From Roseovarius sp. UBA6217 (GTDB lineage Bacteria; Pseudomonadota; Alphaproteobacteria; Rhodobacterales; Rhodobacteraceae), in NCBI GenBank assembly GCA_002421985.1, contig DISF01000056.1, positions 11,252 to 46,154 of the forward strand: 34,903 nucleotides of DNA, in the 5' to 3' direction. Under the pieces are notes generated by a model. It was not told the origin of the DNA. It ran no database searches and saw nothing but the letters and a program-made list of their open reading frames with translations. The stretch's first letter is position 1. Every line of letters begins with the position of its first letter. The position numbers and the translations under genes were made by a program. Below, one piece after another: positions 1 to 7,212 of this stretch.

Positions 1-320
1 GGCGGGTTGGCCAGCCGCAGCATCGCCGCGCGCAGGCGGGCGGCCCCATCGGCACCGGCCTCGGCGGGCACCGCGTCCCAGAACCAGCCAAGGCGCGGTT
101 GCGCCCCGCTGGCGGGCGCGGTCTCGGCGCGGGGTGCGGTCTCGGGCGCGATCTGCACCAAAGGGCCGCGCCGTTCACCGGGCGCGGGGGCCTTTTCACG
201 CTTGAAGGTGAATTCGGGGAAGGGCGGCGGGCCACCCGCCCGCTCGCCCGCCTGCGCAAGGCCCGCGACCAGCAGCGCCGCGCAGGCGCATGAATTCCTG
301 AATATTCCGTTGATCGGCAC
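1..320 (-). CDS. Putative secreted lytic transglycosylase, N-terminal part (runs off left edge)
   Basis: An open frame on the minus strand starts at a GTG (318-320) and continues past base 1, giving about 106 residues. The GTG is preceded by a good ribosome site (GGGGGCGG, minus strand). The product begins with a hydrophobic segment ending in LLVAGLAQA, a plausible Sec signal peptide of about 24 residues. The mature part starts with a Pro/Phe-rich stretch (PPPFPEFTFKRE), then a Pro/Ala-rich linker, a GWFWD motif and the start of a helical segment. From memory, this arrangement (FxFKR, an LVQI-like segment, then W-F/Y-W-D) resembles the N-terminus of Roseobacter lytic transglycosylases, whose SLT domain would lie beyond the edge. 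The catalytic part is not visible, so the function is an inference. It is divergent from the pilin gene; a peptidoglycan-cutting enzyme would make sense beside an envelope-spanning pilus. Confidence 0.5.
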   Translation of the reverse strand, partial: MPINGIFRNSCACAALLVAGLAQAGERAGGPPPFPEFTFKREKAPAPGERRGPLVQIAPETAPRAETAPASGAQPRLGWFWDAVPAEAGADGAARLRAAMLRLANP

Positions 321-669
321 TGCCCCGCCCCCGGACCGTTTTGCGGCACTATGCCAACAATCGCCCCCGATGGCCAGAATCGTTGCGATTTCGGGGCACG
401 GTTTGCGCGATTTTTGACAAATTCTACACGTTAAAGGTGTTTTTTGGTGGGGGGATTGTAACTAATATCTTTGATAATCAATGCTTTGATATTTTTTTCG
501 ATAAAATTCTACGATACTCGGAAAACGCTTCAATGCCGCCCAAATCGCGCCCGAATTCGGGGGGCATATGGGCCTCACACCACGACGGTGACGGGCCACT
601 AAAACGCGACGGGTCCAAGCCGGGATGGATGTGACAAGGTAGCAACTGATCCTTTGGAGGGACCAAACA
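321..669. other. Divergent intergenic control region, AT-rich core
   Basis: This 349-bp stretch separates the leftward secreted protein from the rightward pilin gene. No open frame in it looks coding. Bases 410-520 are much richer in A/T than the surrounding DNA. They hold a TTGACA hexamer (414-419) without a good -10 partner, a TTAA-N7-TTTT element (431-445) that only half-matches the CtrA consensus TTAA-N7-TTAA, an 8-bp direct repeat CTTTGATA at 469-476 and 484-491, and a TTGAT-A-ATCAA palindrome (471-481). The pilin promoter most likely lies here. Confidence 0.6.
476..488 (+). promoter_or_regulatory. Candidate IHF binding site upstream of the pilin gene
   Basis: Bases 476-488 (AATCAATGCTTTG) match the IHF core consensus WATCAANNNNTTR at every defined position and lie in the AT-rich part of the pilin upstream region. 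A weak promoter-like pair overlaps or follows it: TTGATA at 486-491 and TACGAT at 510-515, with an 18-bp spacer. The match is direct; binding and a role in DNA bending at the pilin promoter are inferred. AT-rich DNA can give such a match by chance. Confidence 0.35.
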
Positions 670-894
670 ATGATGAACTTTATCAAGAACTTCCGCAACG
701 ACGAAGACGGTGCCGTGACGGTTGACTGGGTTGTCCTGACCGCCGCCATCGTGGGCCTCGGCATCGCCGCGATCGCTTCGGTGAGCGGCGGCGTGAGCCA
801 ACTCGGCGGGGCGATCGCAACGGATCTGCAGAACGGCAACTATGTGGGTGCGGGCATCCCCGCCGGCGACGCCCCCGACGAACCCGGCACCTAA
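670..894 (+). CDS. Small Flp-type pilin (Tad pilus major subunit candidate)
   Basis: This 74-residue protein has a short charged leader (MMNFIKNFRNDEDG) followed by a continuous hydrophobic helix (AVTVDWVVLTAAIVGLGIAA) and a short polar tail. That is the Flp prepilin layout, with predicted cleavage after Gly14 by the peptidase at 10627-11127. Classical Flp pilins have Glu-Tyr at positions 5 and 6 of the mature protein; here these are Asp-Trp. GGAGGG at 656-661 lies 8 bases before ATG 670, which favours that start over ATG 673. It is the first gene of the tad block and is followed by its own strong terminator, as expected for an abundant structural subunit made in excess over the machinery. 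Family assignment is secure; that it is the main pilin rather than a minor one is inferred, since no other pilin is in the window. Confidence 0.85.
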   Translation: MMNFIKNFRNDEDGAVTVDWVVLTAAIVGLGIAAIASVSGGVSQLGGAIATDLQNGNYVGAGIPAGDAPDEPGT

Positions 895-931
895 TTCTCT
901 CCTTGGCATCACGCCAGCGAAAGATCCGGTC

Positions 932-967
932 ATGGCCGCGGGGTATCCCCGCGGCCATTTCCTTTTG
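932..967 (+). terminator. Terminator/attenuator after the pilin gene
   Basis: A perfect 12-bp inverted repeat (ATGGCCGCGGGG at 932-943, CCCCGCGGCCAT at 947-958, 3-base loop) is followed by TTTCCTTTT. It lies 37 bases after the pilin stop and before cpaB, so it should end most pilin transcripts while some read through into the assembly genes. Confidence 0.8.
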
Positions 968-1101
968 CCGCCTCCCCGTAGCGCGGTCTGGCATGAGGAT
1001 GCCGTATCGGCTCCCTCGTATTGCCACAATTTTCCGCCATCACACGATCCTGCGCCCGCCATCGAGGGCACCCCTCATGGCGCATCGGAAAGGAACGACC
1101 C

Positions 1102-1974
1102 ATGCGATTGATATTCGGACTGGTCCTGCTGGTCGGCGTCGGCCTTGCAGGCTTTGCCACCTACATGGCGAGGAATTACATCAACCAATACCAGCAGGCG
1201 CTCGCACAGGAGCGCCAGCAACGCGCCCCCGCAATCGAGACGGTCAATGTCCTTGTCGCCGCGCGCGACCTGAAATACGGCGAAAAGCTCGCCCGTGATG
1301 CGGTGCTGAGCGTGCCATATCCCAGGGCATCCCTGCCCGAGGGTGTTTTCACCGACGCGGCGGCGCTTTTCCCCGAAGATGCGCGCGACCCGCGCGAGGT
1401 GCTGCGCAGCATGGTCAGGGGCGAGGTGATCCTCACCGGCAAGGTGACCAAGCCGGGCGAATCCGCCGGGATCAGCTCTCGCCTCGGCTCTGGAATGCGC
1501 GCCTTTGCCATCGAGGTCGATGCAAAAAGCGGCGTCTCTGGCTTCCTGCGCCCCGGCGACCGTGTCGATGTCTACTGGACCGGCTCGGTCGGCAAAGGCA
1601 ACATCCGCACCGAGGGCGATTCCACCGGCAGCGTGACCAAGCTCATCGAGGCGCGGATGCCGCTCATTGGCGTCGATCAAAGCGCCGACATGGATCGCGA
1701 CGAGGCGCGCATCGCGCGCACCGTCACCGTCGCCGCCACGCCGCAACAGGTGGCCGCACTGGCACAGGCGCAATCGACCGGGCGGCTGTCGCTCTCGCTC
1801 GTGGGCGCGCTCGACGAGACCACCGCAGAGGTGATCGAGGTCGATCAGCGCCGCCTGCTCGGCCTCCAGGCCGTCGAGGCCCCGGCGCCGATGGTCGAGG
1901 AAAAGGAGCAATGCATGATCCGCACGCGCCGCGGCTCGGAAGTGGTGATGACCCCCATCCCCTGCACCAACTGA
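1102..1974 (+). CDS. cpaB: Tad pilus assembly protein CpaB (RcpC)
   Basis: The 290-residue product has one N-terminal membrane segment (about residues 2-24). A SAF-like domain follows at about 48-115, including the VAARDLKYGEKL region, and then the RcpC/CpaB domain with the FLRPGDRVDVYWTG segment. Two cysteines sit near the C-terminus (QCMIRT and PIPC). CpaB family proteins are periplasmic partners of the Tad secretin and may contact peptidoglycan. The start at 1102 is chosen because AAAGGA lies just upstream and the membrane segment follows directly; the frame is open further upstream but that part does not look coding. It lies between the pilin gene and cpaC, the usual family order. Confidence 0.9.
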   Translation: MRLIFGLVLLVGVGLAGFATYMARNYINQYQQALAQERQQRAPAIETVNVLVAARDLKYGEKLARDAVLSVPYPRASLPEGVFTDAAALFPEDARDPREVLRSMVRGEVILTGKVTKPGESAGISSRLGSGMRAFAIEVDAKSGVSGFLRPGDRVDVYWTGSVGKGNIRTEGDSTGSVTKLIEARMPLIGVDQSADMDRDEARIARTVTVAATPQQVAALAQAQSTGRLSLSLVGALDETTAEVIEVDQRRLLGLQAVEAPAPMVEEKEQCMIRTRRGSEVVMTPIPCTN

Positions 1975-1997
1975 CCGCGCGGCCCATCGCGCCGACC

Positions 1998-2068
1998 GGG
2001 GCCGCCCTTGGGGCGGCCCCTGGCATATCGGGCGGCCGCCCTTGGGGCGGCCCTTGGCATATCGGGCG
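1998..2068 (+). repeat. Tandem 34-bp repeat, each copy forming a GC hairpin
   Basis: Bases 2001-2034 and 2035-2068 are adjacent copies of one 34-bp unit that differ at a single base (C at 2020, T at 2054). The first copy forms a 10-bp perfect stem (1998-2007 with 2011-2020, loop TTG). The second forms an 8-bp stem (2034-2041 with 2045-2052, loop TTG). There is no T-tract. The hairpins lie in the cpaB-cpaC gap and may stabilise the upstream mRNA or slow transcription. Confidence 0.85.
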
Positions 2069-2204
2069 GCACAAACGGCACAGCCGGGATGAAAGACGCC
2101 GCGAATCTCATTGATTCCTTGCAAAATTCGGAAATCTCGCGCAGGGTCCGACGAAATGCGGGCGCAAGACCCGGACAAGAAGCGTGATCGGAGAGGCAGG
2201 TCAC

Positions 2205-3620
2205 ATGAGCATCAGGACCATCATATACCCGGCCCTCGCGGTCGCGCTTTTGGGCATTGCGGCGGGTGTCACGGCTGCGCGTGCCGAAACGGTGCGCGTC
2301 CTGCGCGGCGACGCGTCCAGCCATATCGCCATCGCGATGAACCGCGCCATCGTGGTCGAAAGCGACGTCTCCTTTGCCGAGTTGAGCATCGCCAACCCCG
2401 CGATTGCCGATTTCTCGACGCTGTCGGACCGCACCATCTACCTGCTGGGCAAGACACCGGGCCGCACCACGCTGACGCTCTTTGACGATAGCGGGCGGCT
2501 CATCACCAATATCGACGTGCATGTCAGCACCGATATTGCCGAATTCAAGGAACGCCTGCGCCAGATCCTTCCGGGCGAAAAGATCGACGTGCGCACCGCC
2601 AATGACGGCATCGTGCTTTCGGGCACGGTATCAAGCCCCACGCGCCTGCAACGCGCGCTCGACCTCGCGGAACGGTATGCGCCGGAACGGGTGTCCAATC
2701 TCATGTCGGTCTCGGGCAAGCAGCAGGTGATGCTCAAGGTCCGCTTCGCGGAGATGCAGCGCAGCGTGTCCAAGGCGCTTTCGACCTCGCTTGCCGTGGA
2801 CGGGCTGTCGTCGCTCACCGGCGAGGGCGGGGCCCTTGCGGGCTCGCGGCTGGGCACCGGCACGGTGACCGGGCTCAACCCCGGCACGATCGCCGGCCAG
2901 ACCGCCGCCGGCACGGCCTTTATCGGCTTTGATATCGGCTCGGTCGAGCTTGGCATCCTGATCGAGGCGCTCGAGACCAAGGGCGTCGTGCGCACGCTGG
3001 CAGAGCCGAACCTTACCGCACTCTCGGGCCAGGAGGCGAGCTTTCTCGCCGGGGGCGAATTCCCCATTCCCGTCGCCCAGGAACAGGGCACCATCACCGT
3101 CGATTACAAGAAATTCGGGGTGGAGCTGAAATTCATTCCCCGCGTGCTCGACGATGGCGTGATCAACCTCGAAATGGCGGCGGCGGTCTCGTCCATCGAC
3201 CCGTCGCAGCAAATTACCACGGGGGCCATTACGCTTCCCGCCTTCCGGCGGCGCGATACCTCTACCACGGTCTCGATCCGCGACGGCGAAAGCTTTGCCA
3301 TCGCCGGGCTGTTGCAGGATGATTTCCGCGACAACAACGCCCAGGTGCCGTGGCTCGGCGATGTGCCGATACTTGGCGCGCTCTTTCGCAGCGCCGATTA
3401 CCTGCGCGCGCAAAGCGAGCTTGTCATCATCGTCTCGGCGCATCTTGTCTCGCCGACGCGCGGCGAAGCGCTGGCGCTGCCCACCGACCGGGTGCGCATC
3501 CCCTCCGAGGGTGATCTGTTCCTCAACGGTCGTGTTATGCGCGAAGCGCCCCGATCCGGGGCCGCGGGCGAGGTTGCCCGGCAGGATTTCACCGGGTCCT
3601 ACGGCTATGTGATGGAATGA
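2205..3620 (+). CDS. cpaC: Tad pilus outer-membrane secretin CpaC (RcpA)
   Basis: This is a 471-residue secretin. A signal peptide of about 27 residues ends at AARA. The pilus-secretin N-terminal domain follows (VESDVSFAELSIANPAIADF), then a BON-like segment around residues 105-175 (DIAEFKERLRQILPGE), and the secretin C-domain from about 230 to 425. The conserved secretin motif VPWLGDVPILGALF lies at about 381-394. The protein forms the outer-membrane channel through which the Flp pilus leaves the cell. ATG 2205 is preferred over GTG 2184 because GGAGAGG (2190-2196) is correctly spaced before it. The stop overlaps an ATG of the OmpA-like gene by four bases, pointing to translational coupling. 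Confidence 0.93.
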   Translation: MSIRTIIYPALAVALLGIAAGVTAARAETVRVLRGDASSHIAIAMNRAIVVESDVSFAELSIANPAIADFSTLSDRTIYLLGKTPGRTTLTLFDDSGRLITNIDVHVSTDIAEFKERLRQILPGEKIDVRTANDGIVLSGTVSSPTRLQRALDLAERYAPERVSNLMSVSGKQQVMLKVRFAEMQRSVSKALSTSLAVDGLSSLTGEGGALAGSRLGTGTVTGLNPGTIAGQTAAGTAFIGFDIGSVELGILIEALETKGVVRTLAEPNLTALSGQEASFLAGGEFPIPVAQEQGTITVDYKKFGVELKFIPRVLDDGVINLEMAAAVSSIDPSQQITTGAITLPAFRRRDTSTTVSIRDGESFAIAGLLQDDFRDNNAQVPWLGDVPILGALFRSADYLRAQSELVIIVSAHLVSPTRGEALALPTDRVRIPSEGDLFLNGRVMREAPRSGAAGEVARQDFTGSYGYVME

Positions 3621-3634
3621 CAGGGGGCGGGGCG

Positions 3635-4291
3635 ATGAAACGGTATCTGGCGATCTCCGGTCTTCTTGCAACGGTGGCCTGCGCGCCGCCCGATGGCGAT
3701 GTCGTGCGGTCCTATTTCAGCGAAGCGGGCGCACTCGTCGACAATGGCACCTTCGGCGAGGCGGCGATGAACAACCATCTCGTCATGACCGGCGAGCGCG
3801 GCTATGTCCTCGATCTCGCCAACCGCTTTGCGAGCGAAGTGCCGAGCACGGTGAATTTCGCCTTCGATTCCGATGTGCTCGACGCCGAGGCGCGCGACAC
3901 GCTGCGCGAACAGGCGCGGTGGATCAGGCAGTTCCCCGAGGTGCGCTTCCGCGTTTACGGCCATACCGACGCGGTCGGCTCGGCGAGCTACAACAAGGCG
4001 CTCGGGATGCGGCGGGCGCGGGCCGTGGTCGACTTTCTTGCCAGCCAGGGAGTGGGGCGCGACCGGCTCGAGGCGGTGGCCTCCTTCGGCGAGACCCAGC
4101 CTCTCATCGTCACGCAGGGGCGCGAGCGCCGCAACCGCCGCACCGTCACCGAAGTGTCGGGATTTGTCGATACCAGCCCGATCATCATGGACGGCAAATA
4201 TGCCGAGGTGGTCTATCGCGAATATATCGAGAGCGCGACGGCCGCAAGCGCGGTATCGCTCGACGCAAGTGTGGCAGGCAGCACCGAATAA
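3635..4291 (+). CDS. OmpA-family peptidoglycan-binding protein of the Tad locus
   Basis: The product has 218 residues. Its N-terminus is signal-like and reaches a cysteine (LLATVAC) that could be a lipidation site, although Thr at -3 is not typical of a lipobox. An OmpA C-terminal domain covers about residues 65-180: it starts with TVNFAFDSDVL, contains the family signature region RVYGHTDAVGSASYN, and ends with RERRNRRT. This domain binds the diaminopimelate of peptidoglycan. There is no beta-barrel, so it is an anchor rather than a porin. It lies between cpaC and cpaE, so it probably ties the secretin to the cell wall. I chose ATG 3635, which follows a GGGGGCGGGG ribosome site. ATG 3617, overlapping the cpaC stop, is the alternative. 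Confidence 0.82.
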   Translation: MKRYLAISGLLATVACAPPDGDVVRSYFSEAGALVDNGTFGEAAMNNHLVMTGERGYVLDLANRFASEVPSTVNFAFDSDVLDAEARDTLREQARWIRQFPEVRFRVYGHTDAVGSASYNKALGMRRARAVVDFLASQGVGRDRLEAVASFGETQPLIVTQGRERRNRRTVTEVSGFVDTSPIIMDGKYAEVVYREYIESATAASAVSLDASVAGSTE

Positions 4292-4320
4292 CCGGGCCGT
4301 CGCACCCGTTCGTCACCGTC

Positions 4321-4352
4321 AAAGGCCCGCCCGGACAGGCGGGCCTTTGTGT
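4321..4352 (+). terminator. Hairpin terminator after the OmpA-like gene
   Basis: An 11-bp perfect stem (AAAGGCCCGCC at 4321-4331 with GGCGGGCCTTT at 4338-4348, 6-base loop) ends in TTTGTGT. It lies 29 bases after the stop of the OmpA-like gene and splits the tad block into a first (pilin to OmpA) and a second (cpaE onward) transcription unit. Confidence 0.7.
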
Positions 4353-4375
4353 CTGAGCTTCCTACAATTACGATC

Positions 4376-4387
4376 TTTTGGCCAAAA
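4376..4387. promoter_or_regulatory. Perfect 12-bp palindrome upstream of cpaE
   Basis: TTTTGGCCAAAA is a perfect palindrome about 130 bases before cpaE, in the gap after the terminator where a promoter for the second half of the tad block would lie. No convincing -35/-10 pair is visible beside it. A regulator site is possible but unproven. Confidence 0.25.
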
Positions 4388-4516
4388 TGTCGCCCATATT
4401 AGCGGCCATCTTCGCATCATGGATAAATGCCCTGCGCCCGTCACCGCACCGGAACCGCCCCGCTGTCAGGCGCGGTCTGCGCTGCGGATGGGTGGATGGC
4501 ACGCGAAGTAACCTGA

Positions 4517-5749
4517 ATGGCGAGTAACAAGATGACCCAGTCCGATACAACCCCGATCCGTGCCTGCACGATCAGCCGGGATGTGCAGAATTTCGACCTG
4601 CTCATCGAGGATATGGAGGCGGCCCTTGGCGAGGCCTGGGGCGATCTGGGCTTTTCCGAGGCGCTGGCCTTTCTTGGCCAGGACGAGGCCGAAAGCCTTG
4701 ATTTCATCGCGCTGGCGATGGACGAGCACGACGAGCAAGACCTGCCGCTGATGAACGAGATCATCCGCATCGCGGCGGCGCGCGGCATCAAAAGCATCCT
4801 GATCGCCGAGGATGTCAGCCCCGCCGCCCTGCACCAGCTCTTGCGCACCGGTGCCGACGAATTCGTGCCCTACCCGCTGCCCGAGGGCGAATTGCAGGCC
4901 GCCATCGAGCGGCTTCACGAGACCCCGCCCCCCGCCGCCGCCAAGGTGCCGCGCCTGCCCGAGGCCAATGCCGACGGCGGCGTGATCCTCGCCGTGCAGG
5001 GGCTTGCGGGCGGCACCGGCGCAACCACCCTCGCCGTCAACCTAGCCTGGGAGCTTGCCAATGTCGACAAGGCCAGGCCACCCCAGGTTTGCCTTCTCGA
5101 TCTCAGCCTGCAATTCGGCTCTACCGCCACCTTCCTTGACCTGCCCCGCCGCGATGTCGTGTTCGAGATGTGGTCGGACACCGAACGCCTTGACGAGGAT
5201 GTGTTCCGCCAGGCGCTCATGACCTTCGAGGACAAGCTTCGCGTGCTCACCGCGCCCACCGATATCCTGCCGCTCGACATGATCGGCCCCGAGGATGTGA
5301 GCCGTGTGCTCGAGCTTGCGCGCCGTCACTTCGATTATGTCATCGTCGACATGCCGACAACGCTGGTGCAATGGACCGAAACCGTGCTCAACCTGTGCCA
5401 GATCTATTTCGCCACGCTCGAGCTTGACATGCGCTCGGCGCAGAATTGCCTGCGCATCAAGCGCGCGCTCCAGGCCGAGGATCTGCCGCTGGAAAAGCTG
5501 CGCTATTGCCTGAACCGCGCGCCGAAATTCACCGATATCGGCGGGCGCTCGCGGGTCAAGCGGCTGGCAGACAGCCTTGAAATCGGGCTTGAGCTTCAGC
5601 TCCCCGATGGCGGGCGCGCGGTGTCGCAAAGCGCCGATCACGGGCTGCCGCTCGCCTCGACCGCGGCCAAGAACCCGCTGCGACGCGAAATCGCCAAACT
5701 GGCCCGCTCGCTGCATGATCTCGGCCGCGACGAGCTCGAGGCCGCCTGA
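4517..5749 (+). CDS. cpaE: Tad pilus localisation ATPase-like protein CpaE/TadZ
   Basis: The 410-residue protein has an N-terminal receiver-like domain (about residues 15-135, with the DVSPAALHQLLRTGADEFVPYPL segment) and a ParA/MinD-type domain (about 155-385). The P-loop at 162-171 reads GLAGGTGATT. It lacks both the signature lysine and the Walker lysine of active ParA proteins, a variation common in CpaE/TadZ. It also has LLDLSLQFGSTATFLDL and VIVDMP as the Walker A' and Walker B-like strands. The family places the pilus machine at its site in the cell. No strong ribosome site precedes ATG 4517; ATG 4532 is an alternative start. It is followed closely by cpaF. Confidence 0.9.
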   Translation: MASNKMTQSDTTPIRACTISRDVQNFDLLIEDMEAALGEAWGDLGFSEALAFLGQDEAESLDFIALAMDEHDEQDLPLMNEIIRIAAARGIKSILIAEDVSPAALHQLLRTGADEFVPYPLPEGELQAAIERLHETPPPAAAKVPRLPEANADGGVILAVQGLAGGTGATTLAVNLAWELANVDKARPPQVCLLDLSLQFGSTATFLDLPRRDVVFEMWSDTERLDEDVFRQALMTFEDKLRVLTAPTDILPLDMIGPEDVSRVLELARRHFDYVIVDMPTTLVQWTETVLNLCQIYFATLELDMRSAQNCLRIKRALQAEDLPLEKLRYCLNRAPKFTDIGGRSRVKRLADSLEIGLELQLPDGGRAVSQSADHGLPLASTAAKNPLRREIAKLARSLHDLGRDELEAA

Positions 5750-5765
5750 GGAAAGGACGCACCAG

Positions 5766-7205
5766 ATGTTTTCGCGTTACAAGAAGGCCGGGGCCGCAAC
5801 CCCCGTCCGGAATGCCCCCGCAAGCCAGCCCGCGCCGGACGCAAGGCCCGAACCTGCCGTCAAGATCACAAGCCTGCGCCGCCCGCCGCAAAAGGCCGCC
5901 GCCGCCCCCGCCCCCGAGGACAAGGAGCGCAAGCGCAAGGAGCGCCTTGGCGAGATCAAGATCGAGCTGCACCGTGCGCTGCTCGACAATCTCAACCTTG
6001 CCGCGCTCGACACCGCGACCGAGGCCGACCTGCGCGCCGAGATCACCTCGATTTCCGCCGAAATCCTTCAGGAAAAGGGGATCGTGCTCAACCGCGAGGA
6101 CCGAACGCGCCTGACACAGGAGCTTTATGACGAGGTCAAGGGGCTGGGGCCGCTCGAAACCCTGCTCAAGGATGACACGATCAGCGATATCCTCGTCAAC
6201 GGCCCGCACCAGATTTTCATCGAACGCGACGGCAAGCTCGTGATGAGCGATGTCACCTTCAAGGACGAAAAGCACCTCCTGCGCATCATCGACAAGATCG
6301 TGAGCGCGGTGGGCCGCCGGGTGGACGAATCCAACCCCTATGTCGATGCCCGCCTTGCCGATGGCTCGCGTTTCAACGCGATGGTGCCGCCGGTGGCCGT
6401 CGATGGCAGCCTGGTGTCGATCCGCAAGTTCAAGAAGGACAAGCTCGGCATCGACGATCTGGTGCGTTTCGGTGCCTTTTCCGAGGAAATGGCCGCCTAT
6501 CTTCAGGCCGCCGTGGCGACGCGCCTCAACATCATCGTCTCGGGCGGGACCGGCTCGGGCAAGACCACCACGCTCAACGCGCTCTCGTCGTTCATCGACA
6601 ATGCCGAGCGCATCCTCACCGTCGAGGACACCGCCGAATTGCAGCTTCAGCAGATCCATGTCGGCCGCATGGAAACCCGCCCCCCCAATGTCGAGGGCAA
6701 GGGCGAGGTGACGGCGCGCGACTGCATCAAGAACGCGCTTCGGATGCGCCCCGACCGTATCATCGTCGGCGAGACGCGCGGCGAAGAGGTGATCGACATG
6801 CTTCAGGCCATGAATACCGGCCATGACGGCTCGATGACCACGATCCACGCCAACAACGCGCGCGACGCTTTCAGCCGCCTTGAAAACATGGTGGCGATGG
6901 CGGGGATCGAAATGCCCCTGAAGGCGGTGCGCCAACAGATCGCCAGCGCCGTCAACGTCATCGTGCAGGCCAACCGCCTGCAAGACGGCTCGCGCCGCAT
7001 GACCTCGATCACCGAGGTGACGGGGATGGAGGGCGAGGTGATCTCGATGCAGGAAATCTTTCGGTTCCAGCGCGTGGGCATTTCCCCCGACAACAAGATC
7101 CTCGGCCATTTCACCGGCACCGGCGTGCGCTCGCACTTCACCGAGCGGTTCCGGCTCTGGGGCTATGACCTGCCCCCCTCCATCTATGAGCCGATAGCGG
7201 GGTAA
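5766..7205 (+). CDS. cpaF: Tad pilus secretion ATPase CpaF (TadA)
   Basis: This 479-residue type II/IV secretion ATPase powers pilus assembly. A Pro/Ala/Lys-rich N-terminus (about residues 1-60) precedes the CpaF N-domain (YDEVKGLGPLETLLKDDTISDILVNG). The Walker A motif SGGTGSGKTTT lies at about 258-268, followed by the Asp box (LTVEDTAELQL), the Walker B region (RMRPDRIIVGETRGEE) and the His box (TGHDGSMTTIHANN). All catalytic motifs are intact. ATG 5766 is supported by AGGAAAGG just upstream; the longer open frame starting inside cpaE lacks this support. It is a cytoplasmic hexamer working with TadB and TadC, which follow directly. Confidence 0.95.
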   Translation: MFSRYKKAGAATPVRNAPASQPAPDARPEPAVKITSLRRPPQKAAAAPAPEDKERKRKERLGEIKIELHRALLDNLNLAALDTATEADLRAEITSISAEILQEKGIVLNREDRTRLTQELYDEVKGLGPLETLLKDDTISDILVNGPHQIFIERDGKLVMSDVTFKDEKHLLRIIDKIVSAVGRRVDESNPYVDARLADGSRFNAMVPPVAVDGSLVSIRKFKKDKLGIDDLVRFGAFSEEMAAYLQAAVATRLNIIVSGGTGSGKTTTLNALSSFIDNAERILTVEDTAELQLQQIHVGRMETRPPNVEGKGEVTARDCIKNALRMRPDRIIVGETRGEEVIDMLQAMNTGHDGSMTTIHANNARDAFSRLENMVAMAGIEMPLKAVRQQIASAVNVIVQANRLQDGSRRMTSITEVTGMEGEVISMQEIFRFQRVGISPDNKILGHFTGTGVRSHFTERFRLWGYDLPPSIYEPIAG

Positions 7206-7212
7206 CGAGACC

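Noticed and set aside
7..417. A 136-residue plus-strand open frame at the left edge
   Set aside because: It is Ala/Pro/Arg-rich without recognisable features and runs opposite the minus-strand secreted protein, which has a signal peptide and a ribosome site.
431..445. CtrA site upstream of the pilin gene
   Set aside because: The element is TTAA-N7-TTTT; the second half does not match TTAA well enough to claim a site.
471..481. TTGAT-A-ATCAA as an FNR/FnrL box
   Set aside because: FNR-type sites need four bases between the half-sites; here there is one. The same bases fit the IHF consensus better.
1998..2068. Rho-independent terminator between cpaB and cpaC
   Set aside because: The stems are strong but neither is followed by a T-tract, so I list it as a hairpin repeat instead.
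1075..2178. A 367-residue minus-strand open frame opposite cpaB
   Set aside because: Antisense to cpaB and passing through the duplicated hairpin, with no domain or ribosome site.
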